DNA of 6,416 nucleotides from Bacteroidales bacterium. GTDB taxonomy: Bacteria; Bacteroidota; Bacteroidia; Bacteroidales; UBA10428. Shown piece by piece: positions 1 to 6,416 of this stretch. The translations under genes and the position numbers were made by a program. Numbering within the stretch: the first letter of the stretch is position 1; each line of letters starts with the position of its first letter. Location: contig JAFGQQ010000063.1 in NCBI GenBank assembly GCA_016935595.1, positions 1 through 6,416 on the forward strand, in the 5' to 3' direction. A model generated the notes under the pieces. It worked only from the letters and a program-made list of their open reading frames with translations, ran no database searches and was not told the DNA's origin.

Positions 1-1
1 G

Positions 2-1960
2 CCAAGAGATAATCCTGGTTTTTTATATACTATTGGAGAATTACATGGAATTGAAGGAATAGAGAAAAACCGTAGAATTGAATTTTTGCCTTATACAGTA
101 GGAAAATTCAAAACTTATGAAAAAGAAAAAGGCAATCCATATGCCGATGGTTTTGATCCGGGATTTTCTGTTGGAATAGATGGAAAAATCGGAATAACCT
201 CCAATTTTACATTAGATTATTCCGTCAATCCAGATTTCGGTCAGGTAGAAGCAGATCCTTCCAATTTGAATCTCACTGTTTTTGAAACCTATTATGATGA
301 AAAAAGACCATTTTTTCTTGAAGGCAGGAATATTTTTAATTACTCCTTTACAGATAACCAGTTATTTTATTCAAGGAGAATTGGTCATGCCCCTTCCTAT
401 AATCCTGAAGATGACCTGGATTCTAATGAATATTCAACTCAACCTGAAAATACAACAATTATCAGCGCTATTAAACTTTCAGGAAAAACCAAAAACGGAT
501 TATCATTAGGCATAATTGAAAGTTTAACATCACAGGAATTTACAAAAATTTCAAAAAATGATATTGAAAGAAAAGAACTGGCTGAACCTTTATCGAATTA
601 TTTCATTGGCCGGGTTCAAAAAGACATCAATCAAAGCAACACTATAATTGGAGGTATGATAACTGCTGTAAATCGTAATATTACTGAAGAACAATTGAAT
701 TCTCTAAATAAATCAGCCTATACAGGAGGTTTTGATTTAAGACATCATTGGAAAGATAAAACCTATTATATTGATGCAAAAACAGTGTTTAGCCATATTT
801 CTGGTCATCAGGATGCTTTGCTAAACCTTCAAAATGCATCATCAAGATATTATCAGCGACCAGATGCAAAACACTTACAACTCGATTCTTCTATTTCAAG
901 TTTATCCGGACATGGAGGAAACATAGAAATTGGAAAAGGAAGCAATGGAAAACTTAGGTTTTCGGAAAATATTAACTGGCGGTCTCCCGGGCTTGAAATG
1001 AATGACCTTGGATTTCAACAATCTGCTGATAATATTAACAATGGCACATCAATACAATTTGTACAGGATGATCCGGTATGGAAATTAAGAAGCTTCAGTA
1101 TAAACTTTTATCAGGAAAACAACTGGGATTTTTCAGGAAAATATATTAATTCAGGTTATTACTTGAATTTAAATACTTTCACTGAAAACAAATGGTTTAT
1201 ATATGCAAATTTAAACAGGGTTTCGAAGCAATTCGACACAAAATTATTACGGGGAGGTTCGGGTTTTTATCAGGGAGGTTTCTGGTGCCAAAGCTACGGA
1301 ATTGAAACTGACGCATCAAAAAAAGTAAGTTTCAGGATAAATTATCATTTTCATTTTCATGATGACAGGCTTTCAAGAATTGATGATTTAAACCCGGGTA
1401 TGACCATTAAAATTAGCAACATTTTAATATTATCGCCAGGTGTTTCTTTATCAAAACATAAAATCGGATTTCAATATTTAGATACGCTTGGGATTAATGA
1501 AAATAAAAAATACATTCTTGCCCAACTCGAAAGGAAAATATTAAGTTTGGTTTTCAGGGCCGATCTGGCTATCACACCCGAAATAACCATTCAATATTAT
1601 TATAATCCCTATTTTTCAACCGGAAAATATTCAAATTTTAAGTTAGTAGTCAATCCCGGTCAAAAAAATATTGAAAACCAATACCGGCTAATTCAATTAA
1701 ACACAGATTATATTTTCGATGGAAGCAATTACCAGTTCACTGAAAATATTATTGGAGAAGGTAAGAATAACATCGAATATCCTGATTTCTTTTATTTCGA
1801 ATCACATTCAAACTTTGTATTCAGGTGGGAATATAAGCCCGGATCAACATTATATTTTGTTTGGACACGTTCCGGTTCATCTGATGTAAAACTTTCAGAA
1901 ACATCGCCAACTTCTCAAAATATCTTCCTTTTTAAATTAAATTACTGGTTTTCTTTATAA
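2..1960 (+). CDS. DUF5916 domain protein, outer-membrane barrel-like (5' partial)
   Basis: This is the C-terminal 652 residues of a longer protein. The frame is open from base 2 to the TAA at 1958-1960, and the start lies left of the window. The TTG at base 86 is an internal leucine, because clear family sequence (GELHGIEGIEKN) precedes it. The block at bases 227-325, with NPDFGQVEADPSNLN then FETYYDEKRPFFLEG, is the hallmark of the DUF5916 family, common in Bacteroidota. Full-length members usually carry a signal peptide and a family-9-like carbohydrate-binding domain before this region; neither can be seen here. The rest is rich in alternating aromatic and polar stretches (for example YHFHFHDD near base 1345) and ends in LNYWFSL. 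This suits an outer-membrane beta-barrel. The substrate and activity of the family are not established, so no function is assigned. It converges with aroQ across a 42-base gap. Family assignment is firm; the location is inferred. Confidence 0.88.
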   Translation, partial: PRDNPGFLYTIGELHGIEGIEKNRRIEFLPYTVGKFKTYEKEKGNPYADGFDPGFSVGIDGKIGITSNFTLDYSVNPDFGQVEADPSNLNLTVFETYYDEKRPFFLEGRNIFNYSFTDNQLFYSRRIGHAPSYNPEDDLDSNEYSTQPENTTIISAIKLSGKTKNGLSLGIIESLTSQEFTKISKNDIERKELAEPLSNYFIGRVQKDINQSNTIIGGMITAVNRNITEEQLNSLNKSAYTGGFDLRHHWKDKTYYIDAKTVFSHISGHQDALLNLQNASSRYYQRPDAKHLQLDSSISSLSGHGGNIEIGKGSNGKLRFSENINWRSPGLEMNDLGFQQSADNINNGTSIQFVQDDPVWKLRSFSINFYQENNWDFSGKYINSGYYLNLNTFTENKWFIYANLNRVSKQFDTKLLRGGSGFYQGGFWCQSYGIETDASKKVSFRINYHFHFHDDRLSRIDDLNPGMTIKISNILILSPGVSLSKHKIGFQYLDTLGINENKKYILAQLERKILSLVFRADLAITPEITIQYYYNPYFSTGKYSNFKLVVNPGQKNIENQYRLIQLNTDYIFDGSNYQFTENIIGEGKNNIEYPDFFYFESHSNFVFRWEYKPGSTLYFVWTRSGSSDVKLSETSPTSQNIFLFKLNYWFSL

Positions 1961-2002
1961 ACTATTTATAATTTACTGTCAGCCAACTCCTGATAAATAT
2001 TG

Positions 2003-2419
2003 CTATACTTTTAAACTTTCAATACCCAGTCTGTACGAATCGAATCCAAATCCCATAATGCTTCCCTTGCAACCTGGAGAAATCATTGAAACGTGACGGA
2101 AATCCTCACGAGATAGAATATTTGAAATATGAACTTCTACAACCGGAGTTTTTATGGCAGCAATAGCATCGCGAATCGCGACCGATGTATGTGTAAATCC
2201 TCCGGCATTTATAATAATTCCGTCATAAGTAAATCCCACTTCATGCAACTTATTAATAATTTCACCTTCAATATTCGATTGAAAATAACTTATATCATCA
2301 TCAGGATATTTCTTGCGAAGGATTTCAAGGTAATCTTCGAATTTTTGTGAGCCATATATTTTTTCTTCCCTTACTCCTAATAAATTTAAATTAGGGCCAT
2401 TAATGATTTGGATTTTCAT
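2003..2419 (-). CDS. aroQ: Type II 3-dehydroquinate dehydratase
   Basis: Catalyses the third step of the shikimate pathway, dehydrating 3-dehydroquinate to 3-dehydroshikimate in the cytoplasm. Type II enzymes are small flavodoxin-like proteins that assemble as dodecamers. The 138-residue length is normal for the family. The opening IINGPNLNLLGVRE is diagnostic. All known active-site residues line up with the Mycobacterium tuberculosis enzyme: N10, R17 and the catalytic base Y22 in the flexible lid, then N71 and H77 in NAGGFTH, E95, H97 and S99 in VEVHISN, and R104 and R108. The ATG start gives the exact conserved N-terminus, and the stop is TAG. The gene is transcribed leftwards, away from the GxxExxY unit and xerD, from a promoter at 2442-2471. 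The leader is short and has no Shine-Dalgarno sequence. The enzyme should be functional. Confidence 0.97.
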   Translation of the reverse strand: MKIQIINGPNLNLLGVREEKIYGSQKFEDYLEILRKKYPDDDISYFQSNIEGEIINKLHEVGFTYDGIIINAGGFTHTSVAIRDAIAAIKTPVVEVHISNILSREDFRHVSMISPGCKGSIMGFGFDSYRLGIESLKV

Positions 2420-2441
2420 TTCGTTTAAAGTTATAATCCTG

Positions 2442-2471
2442 CAAATTTAGATAGAATGGTTAAATAAACAA
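2442..2471 (-). promoter_or_regulatory. Bacteroidota-type promoter of aroQ
   Basis: On the minus strand, TTG (2471-2469) is followed by exactly 19 bases and then TAAATTTG (2449-2442). This is a full match to the Bacteroidota primary sigma factor pattern, TTG at about -33 and TAnnTTTG at about -7. Transcription would begin around 2433-2437, giving a leader of roughly 15 bases before the ATG at 2419. The match is seen directly; activity is inferred. Confidence 0.75.
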
Positions 2472-2550
2472 CCAATAAGAATGAAATTAAATAATAATTT
2501 TAAATTAAATATCACACTTTTATTATTCTAAAAATAATTTTTTTTTTAAG

Positions 2551-2592
2551 TTCACGCAAAAATCGCAAAAATATTATACAAAAAGCGCAAAG
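2551..2592 (-). repeat. Left inverted repeat of the GxxExxY unit
   Basis: Read on the minus strand, this 42-base arm starts CTTTGCG (2592-2586). It has two further TTTTGCG copies (2570-2564 and 2561-2555) and ends TGAA. It pairs with the right arm at 2982-3026: both begin CTTTGCG, both have TTTTGCG followed 9 bases later by another heptamer, and both end TGAA. By hand alignment about 32 of 42 positions match, with a 3-base length difference. A run of ten T lies just outside the arm (2538-2547). The arm ends 9 bases before the start codon of the enclosed gene, so it occupies that gene's upstream control region. Confidence 0.75.
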
Positions 2593-2601
2593 TAATTTAT
2601 T

Positions 2602-2979
2602 ATGGATGAAAATACAATATCATATAAAATAATAGGAGTTGCAATTGAAATTCATAAAAATATAGGTCCAGGAATATTAGAATCTGCTTATGAAGCTGCA
2701 TTAGCATTTGATTTAATAGAAATGGGATTTGATGTTAAACAACAAATTCCTATGCCTTTTATTTATAAAGGTATTAAACAAGAAGTAGGTTACAGAATTG
2801 ATATAATAGTAAATAACAAAGTGATTGTTGAAATTAAATCCATTGAACAATTAGCACCTGTTCATTATGCTCAAACATTAACCTATCTTAAGCTTTCAGG
2901 ATTAAAACTTGCATTGTTAATTAATTTTAATTCTAAATACCTAAAAAATAATATTCATCGTATCGTCAATAATTTATAA
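2602..2979 (+). CDS. GxxExxY family protein (PD-(D/E)XK nuclease-like)
   Basis: This 125-residue protein is complete and normal in length for the GxxExxY family (TIGR04256; related to Pfam PDDEXK_3). The naming motif is G24-I-L-E27-S-A-Y30, inside IGPGILESAYEAAL and just after an IEIHKNIG helix. A PD-(D/E)XK-like core follows: D67 in RIDIIV, then E77-I-K79 in VIVEIKS. The usual C-terminal block is present too, with HYAQTLTYLKLSGLKL (Q91, Y95) and LLINFN. The predicted catalytic acids and lysine are therefore intact. The biological role of the family is not established; nuclease activity is inferred from the fold. The ATG at 2602 is chosen because the conserved helix begins within ten residues. 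The TAA at 2977-2979 lies 2 bases before the right inverted repeat. By hand count 94 of 378 bases are G or C (about 25%), lower than its neighbours, which suggests later arrival. No clear promoter or Shine-Dalgarno sequence is visible. Confidence 0.92.
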   Translation: MDENTISYKIIGVAIEIHKNIGPGILESAYEAALAFDLIEMGFDVKQQIPMPFIYKGIKQEVGYRIDIIVNNKVIVEIKSIEQLAPVHYAQTLTYLKLSGLKLALLINFNSKYLKNNIHRIVNNL

Positions 2980-2981
2980 TT

Positions 2982-3026
2982 CTTTGCGTTTTCTTTGCAT
3001 ATAAAATTTTGCGCACTTTGCATGAA
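2982..3026 (+). repeat. Right inverted repeat of the GxxExxY unit
   Basis: This 45-base arm contains four heptamers: CTTTGCG (2982-2988), CTTTGCA (2993-2999), TTTTGCG (3007-3013) and CTTTGCA (3016-3022). It ends TGAA and is the imperfect inverse of the arm at 2551-2592. It begins 2 bases after the stop codon of the enclosed gene and ends 14 bases before the xerD start codon. It therefore also forms the near-upstream region of xerD. A/T-rich sequence follows, as it does outside the left arm. Confidence 0.75.
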
Positions 3027-3039
3027 AAAATAAATATTT

Positions 3040-3939
3040 ATGACATGGCAATCTTACATAAAAAACTATAAATCATTCCTGCAACTGGAAAAATCTTTAT
3101 CAAAAAATTCAGTAATTGCTTATGCAAGTGATATTGAGAAATTATTATCTTTTCTTGAAATTCACAATAAAAATTTATTGCCTGAAGCCATTGCTACTGA
3201 TGACCTAAGAGATTTTATAGCATGGATAAATGAATTAGGAATGAGTGCACGCTCTCAAGCCAGGCTAATTTCAGGATTGAAATCATTTTTTAAATATTTG
3301 ATTTTAGAAGAAGTTATTGAAAAAGATCCCTCCGAATTACTCGAATCACCAAAAATAGGCCGGAAACTCCCCGATGTGCTCTCAGTTGAAGAAATTGACA
3401 ACCTATTAGAAGCTATTGATTTAAGCAAACCCGAAGGACAAAGAAATAAAGCGATTATTGAAACACTTTATAGTTGCGGTTTAAGGGTTACCGAACTGAT
3501 TACTTTAAAAATATCAAACCTTTATTTTAATGAAAAATTTATCCGTATTATTGGAAAGGGTAACAAAGAAAGGTTAGTGCCTATCAGTGATAAAGCTATA
3601 AAAGAAATTACCCTGTACCGTGAGCATCATAGAAATATGCTTCAAATAAAAAAAGAATTTGAAGATATTTTATTTCTGAATCGCAGGGGAAAACAGTTAA
3701 CCAGGGTAATGATTTTTACAATTATCAAAGACTTAGCAGAAAAAATTGGTTTAAAGAAAAACATTAGTCCGCATACATTTCGCCATTCATTTGCCAGTCA
3801 TTTAATTGATGGTGGTGCAGATTTAAGAGCCGTGCAGGAAATGCTGGGCCATGAATCAATCATCACAACCGAAATTTATACTCACCTCGACAGGGAATAT
3901 TTAAGGGACGCAATAATCCGGTTTCATCCGAGAGCATGA
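3040..3939 (+). CDS. xerD: Tyrosine recombinase XerD
   Basis: A site-specific recombinase that, normally with a XerC partner and FtsK, resolves chromosome dimers at dif near the terminus. Its 299 residues compare with 298 in E. coli XerD. An N-terminal SAM-like core-binding domain (about residues 1-100) precedes the catalytic domain (about 110-295). All six catalytic residues are present and sit exactly one position later than in E. coli XerD: R149 (CGLRVTEL), K173 (GKGNKER), H245 and R248 (HTFRHSFASHL), H271 (MLGHESI) and the nucleophile Y280 (EIYTHLD). This spacing marks a housekeeping Xer protein rather than an integrase of the adjacent unit. The MTWQSYIKNYKSFLQLEKSLS start fits Bacteroidota XerD. 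An earlier in-frame ATG at 3022 hits a stop after three codons. No Shine-Dalgarno sequence or canonical promoter is visible in the short gap after the repeat. XerC is the alternative name, but spacing and length favour XerD. Confidence 0.94.
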   Translation: MTWQSYIKNYKSFLQLEKSLSKNSVIAYASDIEKLLSFLEIHNKNLLPEAIATDDLRDFIAWINELGMSARSQARLISGLKSFFKYLILEEVIEKDPSELLESPKIGRKLPDVLSVEEIDNLLEAIDLSKPEGQRNKAIIETLYSCGLRVTELITLKISNLYFNEKFIRIIGKGNKERLVPISDKAIKEITLYREHHRNMLQIKKEFEDILFLNRRGKQLTRVMIFTIIKDLAEKIGLKKNISPHTFRHSFASHLIDGGADLRAVQEMLGHESIITTEIYTHLDREYLRDAIIRFHPRA

Positions 3940-4022
3940 ATAAAGTCATCAGTTTTTCTGTTCTAATTAATAGCTATAATTGAACAAGTCGGGTAATCCA
4001 GTAATTATAAATAAAAACTTAT

Positions 4023-4042
4023 ATGGGTTTACCCATTTTTTT
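4023..4042 (+). terminator. Short intrinsic terminator-like hairpin after xerD
   Basis: ATGGG (4023-4027) pairs with CCCAT (4032-4036) around a TTTA loop, followed directly by a T run to 4042. The stem is only 5 bp, so it is weak, but the placement fits: 84 bases after the xerD stop and before the ppdK promoter. An A-rich stretch on the left side would give a T run on the opposite strand as well, but no minus-strand gene reads into it. Confidence 0.55.
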
Positions 4043-4089
4043 ATGGATTCCAATCACGATCAATTAAAATATTTACACTACATACTTTA

Positions 4090-4118
4090 TTGTTTTTCGT
4101 TTTTTTATTCTAATTTTG
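4090..4118 (+). promoter_or_regulatory. Bacteroidota-type promoter of ppdK
   Basis: TTG (4090-4092), 18 bases, then TAATTTTG (4111-4118). This fully matches the TAnnTTTG -7 element, and the spacing is one base short of 19. Transcription would start near 4123-4127, leaving an A/T-rich leader of about 55 bases before the ATG at 4179. No riboswitch-like structure or Shine-Dalgarno sequence was recognised in that leader. Together with the upstream terminator, this suggests ppdK is transcribed independently of xerD. Confidence 0.7.
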
Positions 4119-4178
4119 CACTCTTTATTCTTAAAAAATCAAAATTCATTATAATAACTTATTAAAAATCATAATATT

Positions 4179-6416
4179 ATGTCTACAGTTAAACGTGTTT
4201 ACACATTTGGAGATAAAAAGGCAGAAGGTAAAGCCGGTATGAAAAACTTACTTGGTGGAAAAGGTGCCAATTTAGCAGAAATGAATTTAATTGGTGTTCC
4301 TGTTCCACCCGGATTTACAATTACTACCGATGTATGTGCCGAATATAATCAACTTGGAAAAGAAAAAGTTGTGGAATTATTAAAAAAAGAGGTAGAAGCA
4401 GCTATGGCTTTAGTTGAAAAAATAATGAATGCAAAATTCGGCGATAAAAATAATCCTCTCTTAATGTCGGTTCGTTCAGGGGCAAGGGCTTCTATGCCTG
4501 GTATGATGGATACGGTTCTTAACCTTGGTTTAAACGACGAAGCAGTTGAAGGAATAGCAAAAAAAACCGGAAACGAAAGATTTGCATGGGATTCTTATCG
4601 TCGTTTTGTACAAATGTACGGTGATGTGGTATTAGGCATGAAACCTGCATCAAAAGAAGATATCGATCCGTTTGAAGCTATAATTGACGAAGTAAAAGAA
4701 GTCAAAGGTGTTGAAAATGACACTGACCTGACTGTTGAGGATTTAAAAGAACTAGTTATCAAATTTAAAAAAGCCGTAAAAGATAAAACTGGCAAGGATT
4801 TCCCTGTTAATCCGTGGGAACAGCTTTGGGGCTCTGTTTGTGCAGTTTTTGACAGCTGGATGAATCCTCGGGCAAAATATTACCGGGCCATAAATCAAAT
4901 TCCTGAAGAATGGGGTACAGCTGTTAATGTTCAGGCTATGGTTTTTGGAAATATGGGCAACAATTCCGGTACTGGAGTTGCTTTTACTAGAGACGCCGGT
5001 ACAGGTGAAAATATATTTAATGGTGAATATTTAATTAATGCGCAAGGTGAAGATGTAGTTGCCGGTATTCGTACTCCTCAACAAATTACCAAAGAAGGTT
5101 CATTGCGTTGGGCCGAACTGGCAAGTATATCTGAAGAAGAAAGAGTGTCGAAATATCCTTCACTCGAAGAATTAATGCCGAAAGTATACGAGGAATTAAA
5201 TGCAACTCAACAAAAATTAGAAGATCATTACAAAGATATGCAAGACCTGGAATTTACTATCCAGGATGGTAAACTATGGATGCTTCAAACCCGGAATGGT
5301 AAAAGGACTGCTGCAGCAATGGTAAAAATTGCCATGGATATGCTAAGAGATGGTACCATCAATGAAAAAACTGCTATATTACGACAGGAACCAAATAAAC
5401 TGGATGAATTATTGCATCCTGTATTTGATAAAAATGCAATTAAATCGGCTCATGTGGTTGCGAAAGGTTTACCTGCTTCTCCTGGTGCTGCCACAGGCCA
5501 GATAGTATTCTTTGCAGATGAAGCAAAGAAGTATCCGGTTACAATATTAGTACGAATTGAAACATCTCCTGAGGACCTTGAAGGCATGGATATTGCAAAA
5601 GGAATTCTTACAGCCCGAGGAGGCATGACTTCCCACGCTGCAGTTGTTGCAAGGGGAATGGGTAAATGTTGTGTTTCGGGTGCCGGAGGTAGTGTAATTG
5701 ATTATAAAAACCGGACCATGAAAGCAGGGGGAAAAATATTTAAAGAAGGTGACTGGATATCATTAAACGGATCAACCGGAGAAGTATATGAGGGAAAAAT
5801 TGCTACTATCGATCCTGAATTAAGTGGTGACTTTGGCGAAATAATGAAATTAGCTGATAAATACCGTAAATTAAAAGTTAGAACAAATGCCGAAACCGAA
5901 AGGGACGCCAAACAAGCCAGAATATTCGGAGCAGAAGGTATCGGACTTTGCCGTACTGAACACATGTTTTTTGAAGGTGAAAGAATTAAAGCCATGCGCG
6001 AAATGATACTTGCTGAAAATGAAACAGGCCGAAGAAAAGCTTTGGCAAAATTATTACCAATTCAAAAAAACGATTTTAAAGATGTATTACGTGCAATGGA
6101 TGGTTTACCTGTCACAATCCGTTTACTCGATCCTCCCTTACATGAATTTGTGCCTCACGAAGATGAAAACCAACAGGAAATGGCTAAAGAAATGGGCGTA
6201 TCTGTCGAAGTGATTAAAAATAAAGTTGAAGATTTGCATGAATTCAATCCGATGCTTGGCCATAGAGGTTGCCGTTTAGGAAATACATATCCTGAAATAA
6301 CTGAAATGCAAGCCAGGGCTATTCTAGAAGCAGCCATTGAATTAAAAAACGAAGGAGTAACAGCTATTCCTGAAATTATGATACCTCTTATTGGTACTGT
6401 TAAAGAGCTCAAAATA
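4179..6416 (+). CDS. ppdK: Pyruvate,phosphate dikinase (3' partial)
   Basis: Interconverts ATP, phosphate and pyruvate with AMP, pyrophosphate and PEP in the cytoplasm, serving glycolysis or gluconeogenesis. The frame is open from the ATG at 4179 to the right edge: 746 residues of roughly 900. The N-terminal ATP-grasp part shows GGKGANLAEM (26-35), VPVPPGFTITT and SVRSGARASMPGMMDT with R99. The swivelling domain holds GGMTSHAAVVARGMGK, with phosphohistidine H486 and the neighbouring T484, the position targeted by the PDRP regulator in plants. The PEP-binding barrel begins with R592 (LCRTEHMFF) and R648 (IRLLDPPLHEF). H486, R592 and R648 are each 31 residues later than H455, R561 and R617 of the Clostridium symbiosum enzyme, consistent with extra residues in the N-terminal half. 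The final catalytic acid and cysteine lie beyond the window. The VKRVYTFGDKKAEGKAGMKN start supports this ATG; it lacks a Shine-Dalgarno sequence. Confidence 0.97.
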   Translation, partial: MSTVKRVYTFGDKKAEGKAGMKNLLGGKGANLAEMNLIGVPVPPGFTITTDVCAEYNQLGKEKVVELLKKEVEAAMALVEKIMNAKFGDKNNPLLMSVRSGARASMPGMMDTVLNLGLNDEAVEGIAKKTGNERFAWDSYRRFVQMYGDVVLGMKPASKEDIDPFEAIIDEVKEVKGVENDTDLTVEDLKELVIKFKKAVKDKTGKDFPVNPWEQLWGSVCAVFDSWMNPRAKYYRAINQIPEEWGTAVNVQAMVFGNMGNNSGTGVAFTRDAGTGENIFNGEYLINAQGEDVVAGIRTPQQITKEGSLRWAELASISEEERVSKYPSLEELMPKVYEELNATQQKLEDHYKDMQDLEFTIQDGKLWMLQTRNGKRTAAAMVKIAMDMLRDGTINEKTAILRQEPNKLDELLHPVFDKNAIKSAHVVAKGLPASPGAATGQIVFFADEAKKYPVTILVRIETSPEDLEGMDIAKGILTARGGMTSHAAVVARGMGKCCVSGAGGSVIDYKNRTMKAGGKIFKEGDWISLNGSTGEVYEGKIATIDPELSGDFGEIMKLADKYRKLKVRTNAETERDAKQARIFGAEGIGLCRTEHMFFEGERIKAMREMILAENETGRRKALAKLLPIQKNDFKDVLRAMDGLPVTIRLLDPPLHEFVPHEDENQQEMAKEMGVSVEVIKNKVEDLHEFNPMLGHRGCRLGNTYPEITEMQARAILEAAIELKNEGVTAIPEIMIPLIGTVKELKI

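Larger units (their letters stand above)
2551..3026 (+). mobile_element. Candidate inverted-repeat-bounded GxxExxY cassette (476 bp)
   Basis: Two imperfect inverted repeats of 42 and 45 bases enclose a single gene with almost no spare sequence: 9 bases before the ATG and 2 bases after the stop. The inside is more AT-rich than the flanking housekeeping genes. The shape resembles a small non-autonomous element carrying one gene. There is no transposase, and no convincing target-site duplication can be recognised in the A/T-rich flanks. Mobility is an inference. The alternative is that the repeats are regulatory or RNA-level structures that travel with this gene family. Confidence 0.45.

Noticed and set aside
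282..509. 75-codon plus-strand frame inside the DUF5916 gene.
   Set aside because: It overlaps the family's most conserved block in another frame and has no independent support.
1971..1998. Imperfect hairpin between the convergent DUF5916 gene and aroQ (ATTTA, 3-base bulge, TCAG pairing with CTGATAAAT).
   Set aside because: The stem is AT-rich and bulged, and no T run follows it on either strand. It is too weak to call a terminator, although a bidirectional terminator would be expected here.
2129..2350. 73-codon plus-strand open frame opposite aroQ.
   Set aside because: It is antisense to a well-conserved enzyme gene and its translation resembles no family.
2564..2591. A dif-like 28-mer on the minus strand inside the left repeat: TGCGC, then TGTATA in the middle; about 17 of 28 positions match E. 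coli dif.
   Set aside because: The two half-sites are not inverted as in dif, the XerD-side half is poor, the right arm lacks the same centre, and AT-rich DNA gives such matches by chance. Being next to xerD is not evidence of a site.
2538..3040. Possible target-site duplication flanking the repeat-bounded unit.
   Set aside because: Both flanks are simple A/T runs, so any short match is meaningless; no specific duplication could be shown.
3980..4165. 61-codon open frame between xerD and ppdK, starting with TTG.
   Set aside because: It runs through the terminator-like hairpin and the ppdK promoter, has a low-complexity hydrophobic tail and no recognisable family. It is best explained as chance in intergenic DNA.
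4595..6412. Several 66-97-codon minus-strand frames (4595-4795, 5702-5995, 6155-6412) and a plus-strand frame at 6010-6213, all overlapping ppdK.
   Set aside because: ppdK reads without interruption through all of them with conserved motifs, so these are shadow frames.

Overview
The window is AT-rich and looks chromosomal, from a member of the Bacteroidota (probably Bacteroidales or a close relative). Three things point there: a DUF5916-type outer-membrane protein; XerD, AroQ and PPDK proteins with the usual Bacteroidota look; and two upstream sites that match the Bacteroidota promoter (TTG, about 19 bases, TAnnTTTG). The A/T-rich leaders show no clear Shine-Dalgarno sequence. No rRNA, tRNA, CRISPR array or recognisable transposase is present.

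Layout. Bases 2-1960 (+) hold the C-terminal 652 residues of a DUF5916 protein, with its N-terminus off the left edge. It converges with aroQ (2003-2419, -), a type II 3-dehydroquinate dehydratase with a complete active site and its own promoter at 2442-2471. Bases 2551-3026 form a compact 476-bp unit. It has two imperfect inverted repeats (2551-2592 and 2982-3026) built from CTTTGCG-like heptamers. They wrap tightly around one small gene (2602-2979, +) for a GxxExxY-family, PD-(D/E)XK-nuclease-like protein. xerD (3040-3939, +) starts 14 bases after the right repeat and keeps all six catalytic residues. A short terminator-like hairpin (4023-4042) and a promoter (4090-4118) separate it from ppdK (4179 to the right edge, +). 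That gene encodes pyruvate,phosphate dikinase and is cut at residue 746.

How they relate. aroQ (shikimate pathway), xerD (chromosome dimer resolution) and ppdK (pyruvate/PEP interconversion) are housekeeping genes with separate jobs. They show no sign of being one operon. The part that looks foreign is the GxxExxY unit. It sits in the divergent aroQ/xerD gap and is clearly more AT-rich (about 25% GC by hand count, against about 35% in sampled xerD). Its repeats end 9 bases before the start codon and resume 2 bases after the stop codon. This is the best candidate in the window for an under-described system: a one-gene, inverted-repeat-bounded cassette that may be mobilised in trans or by its own nuclease-like product.
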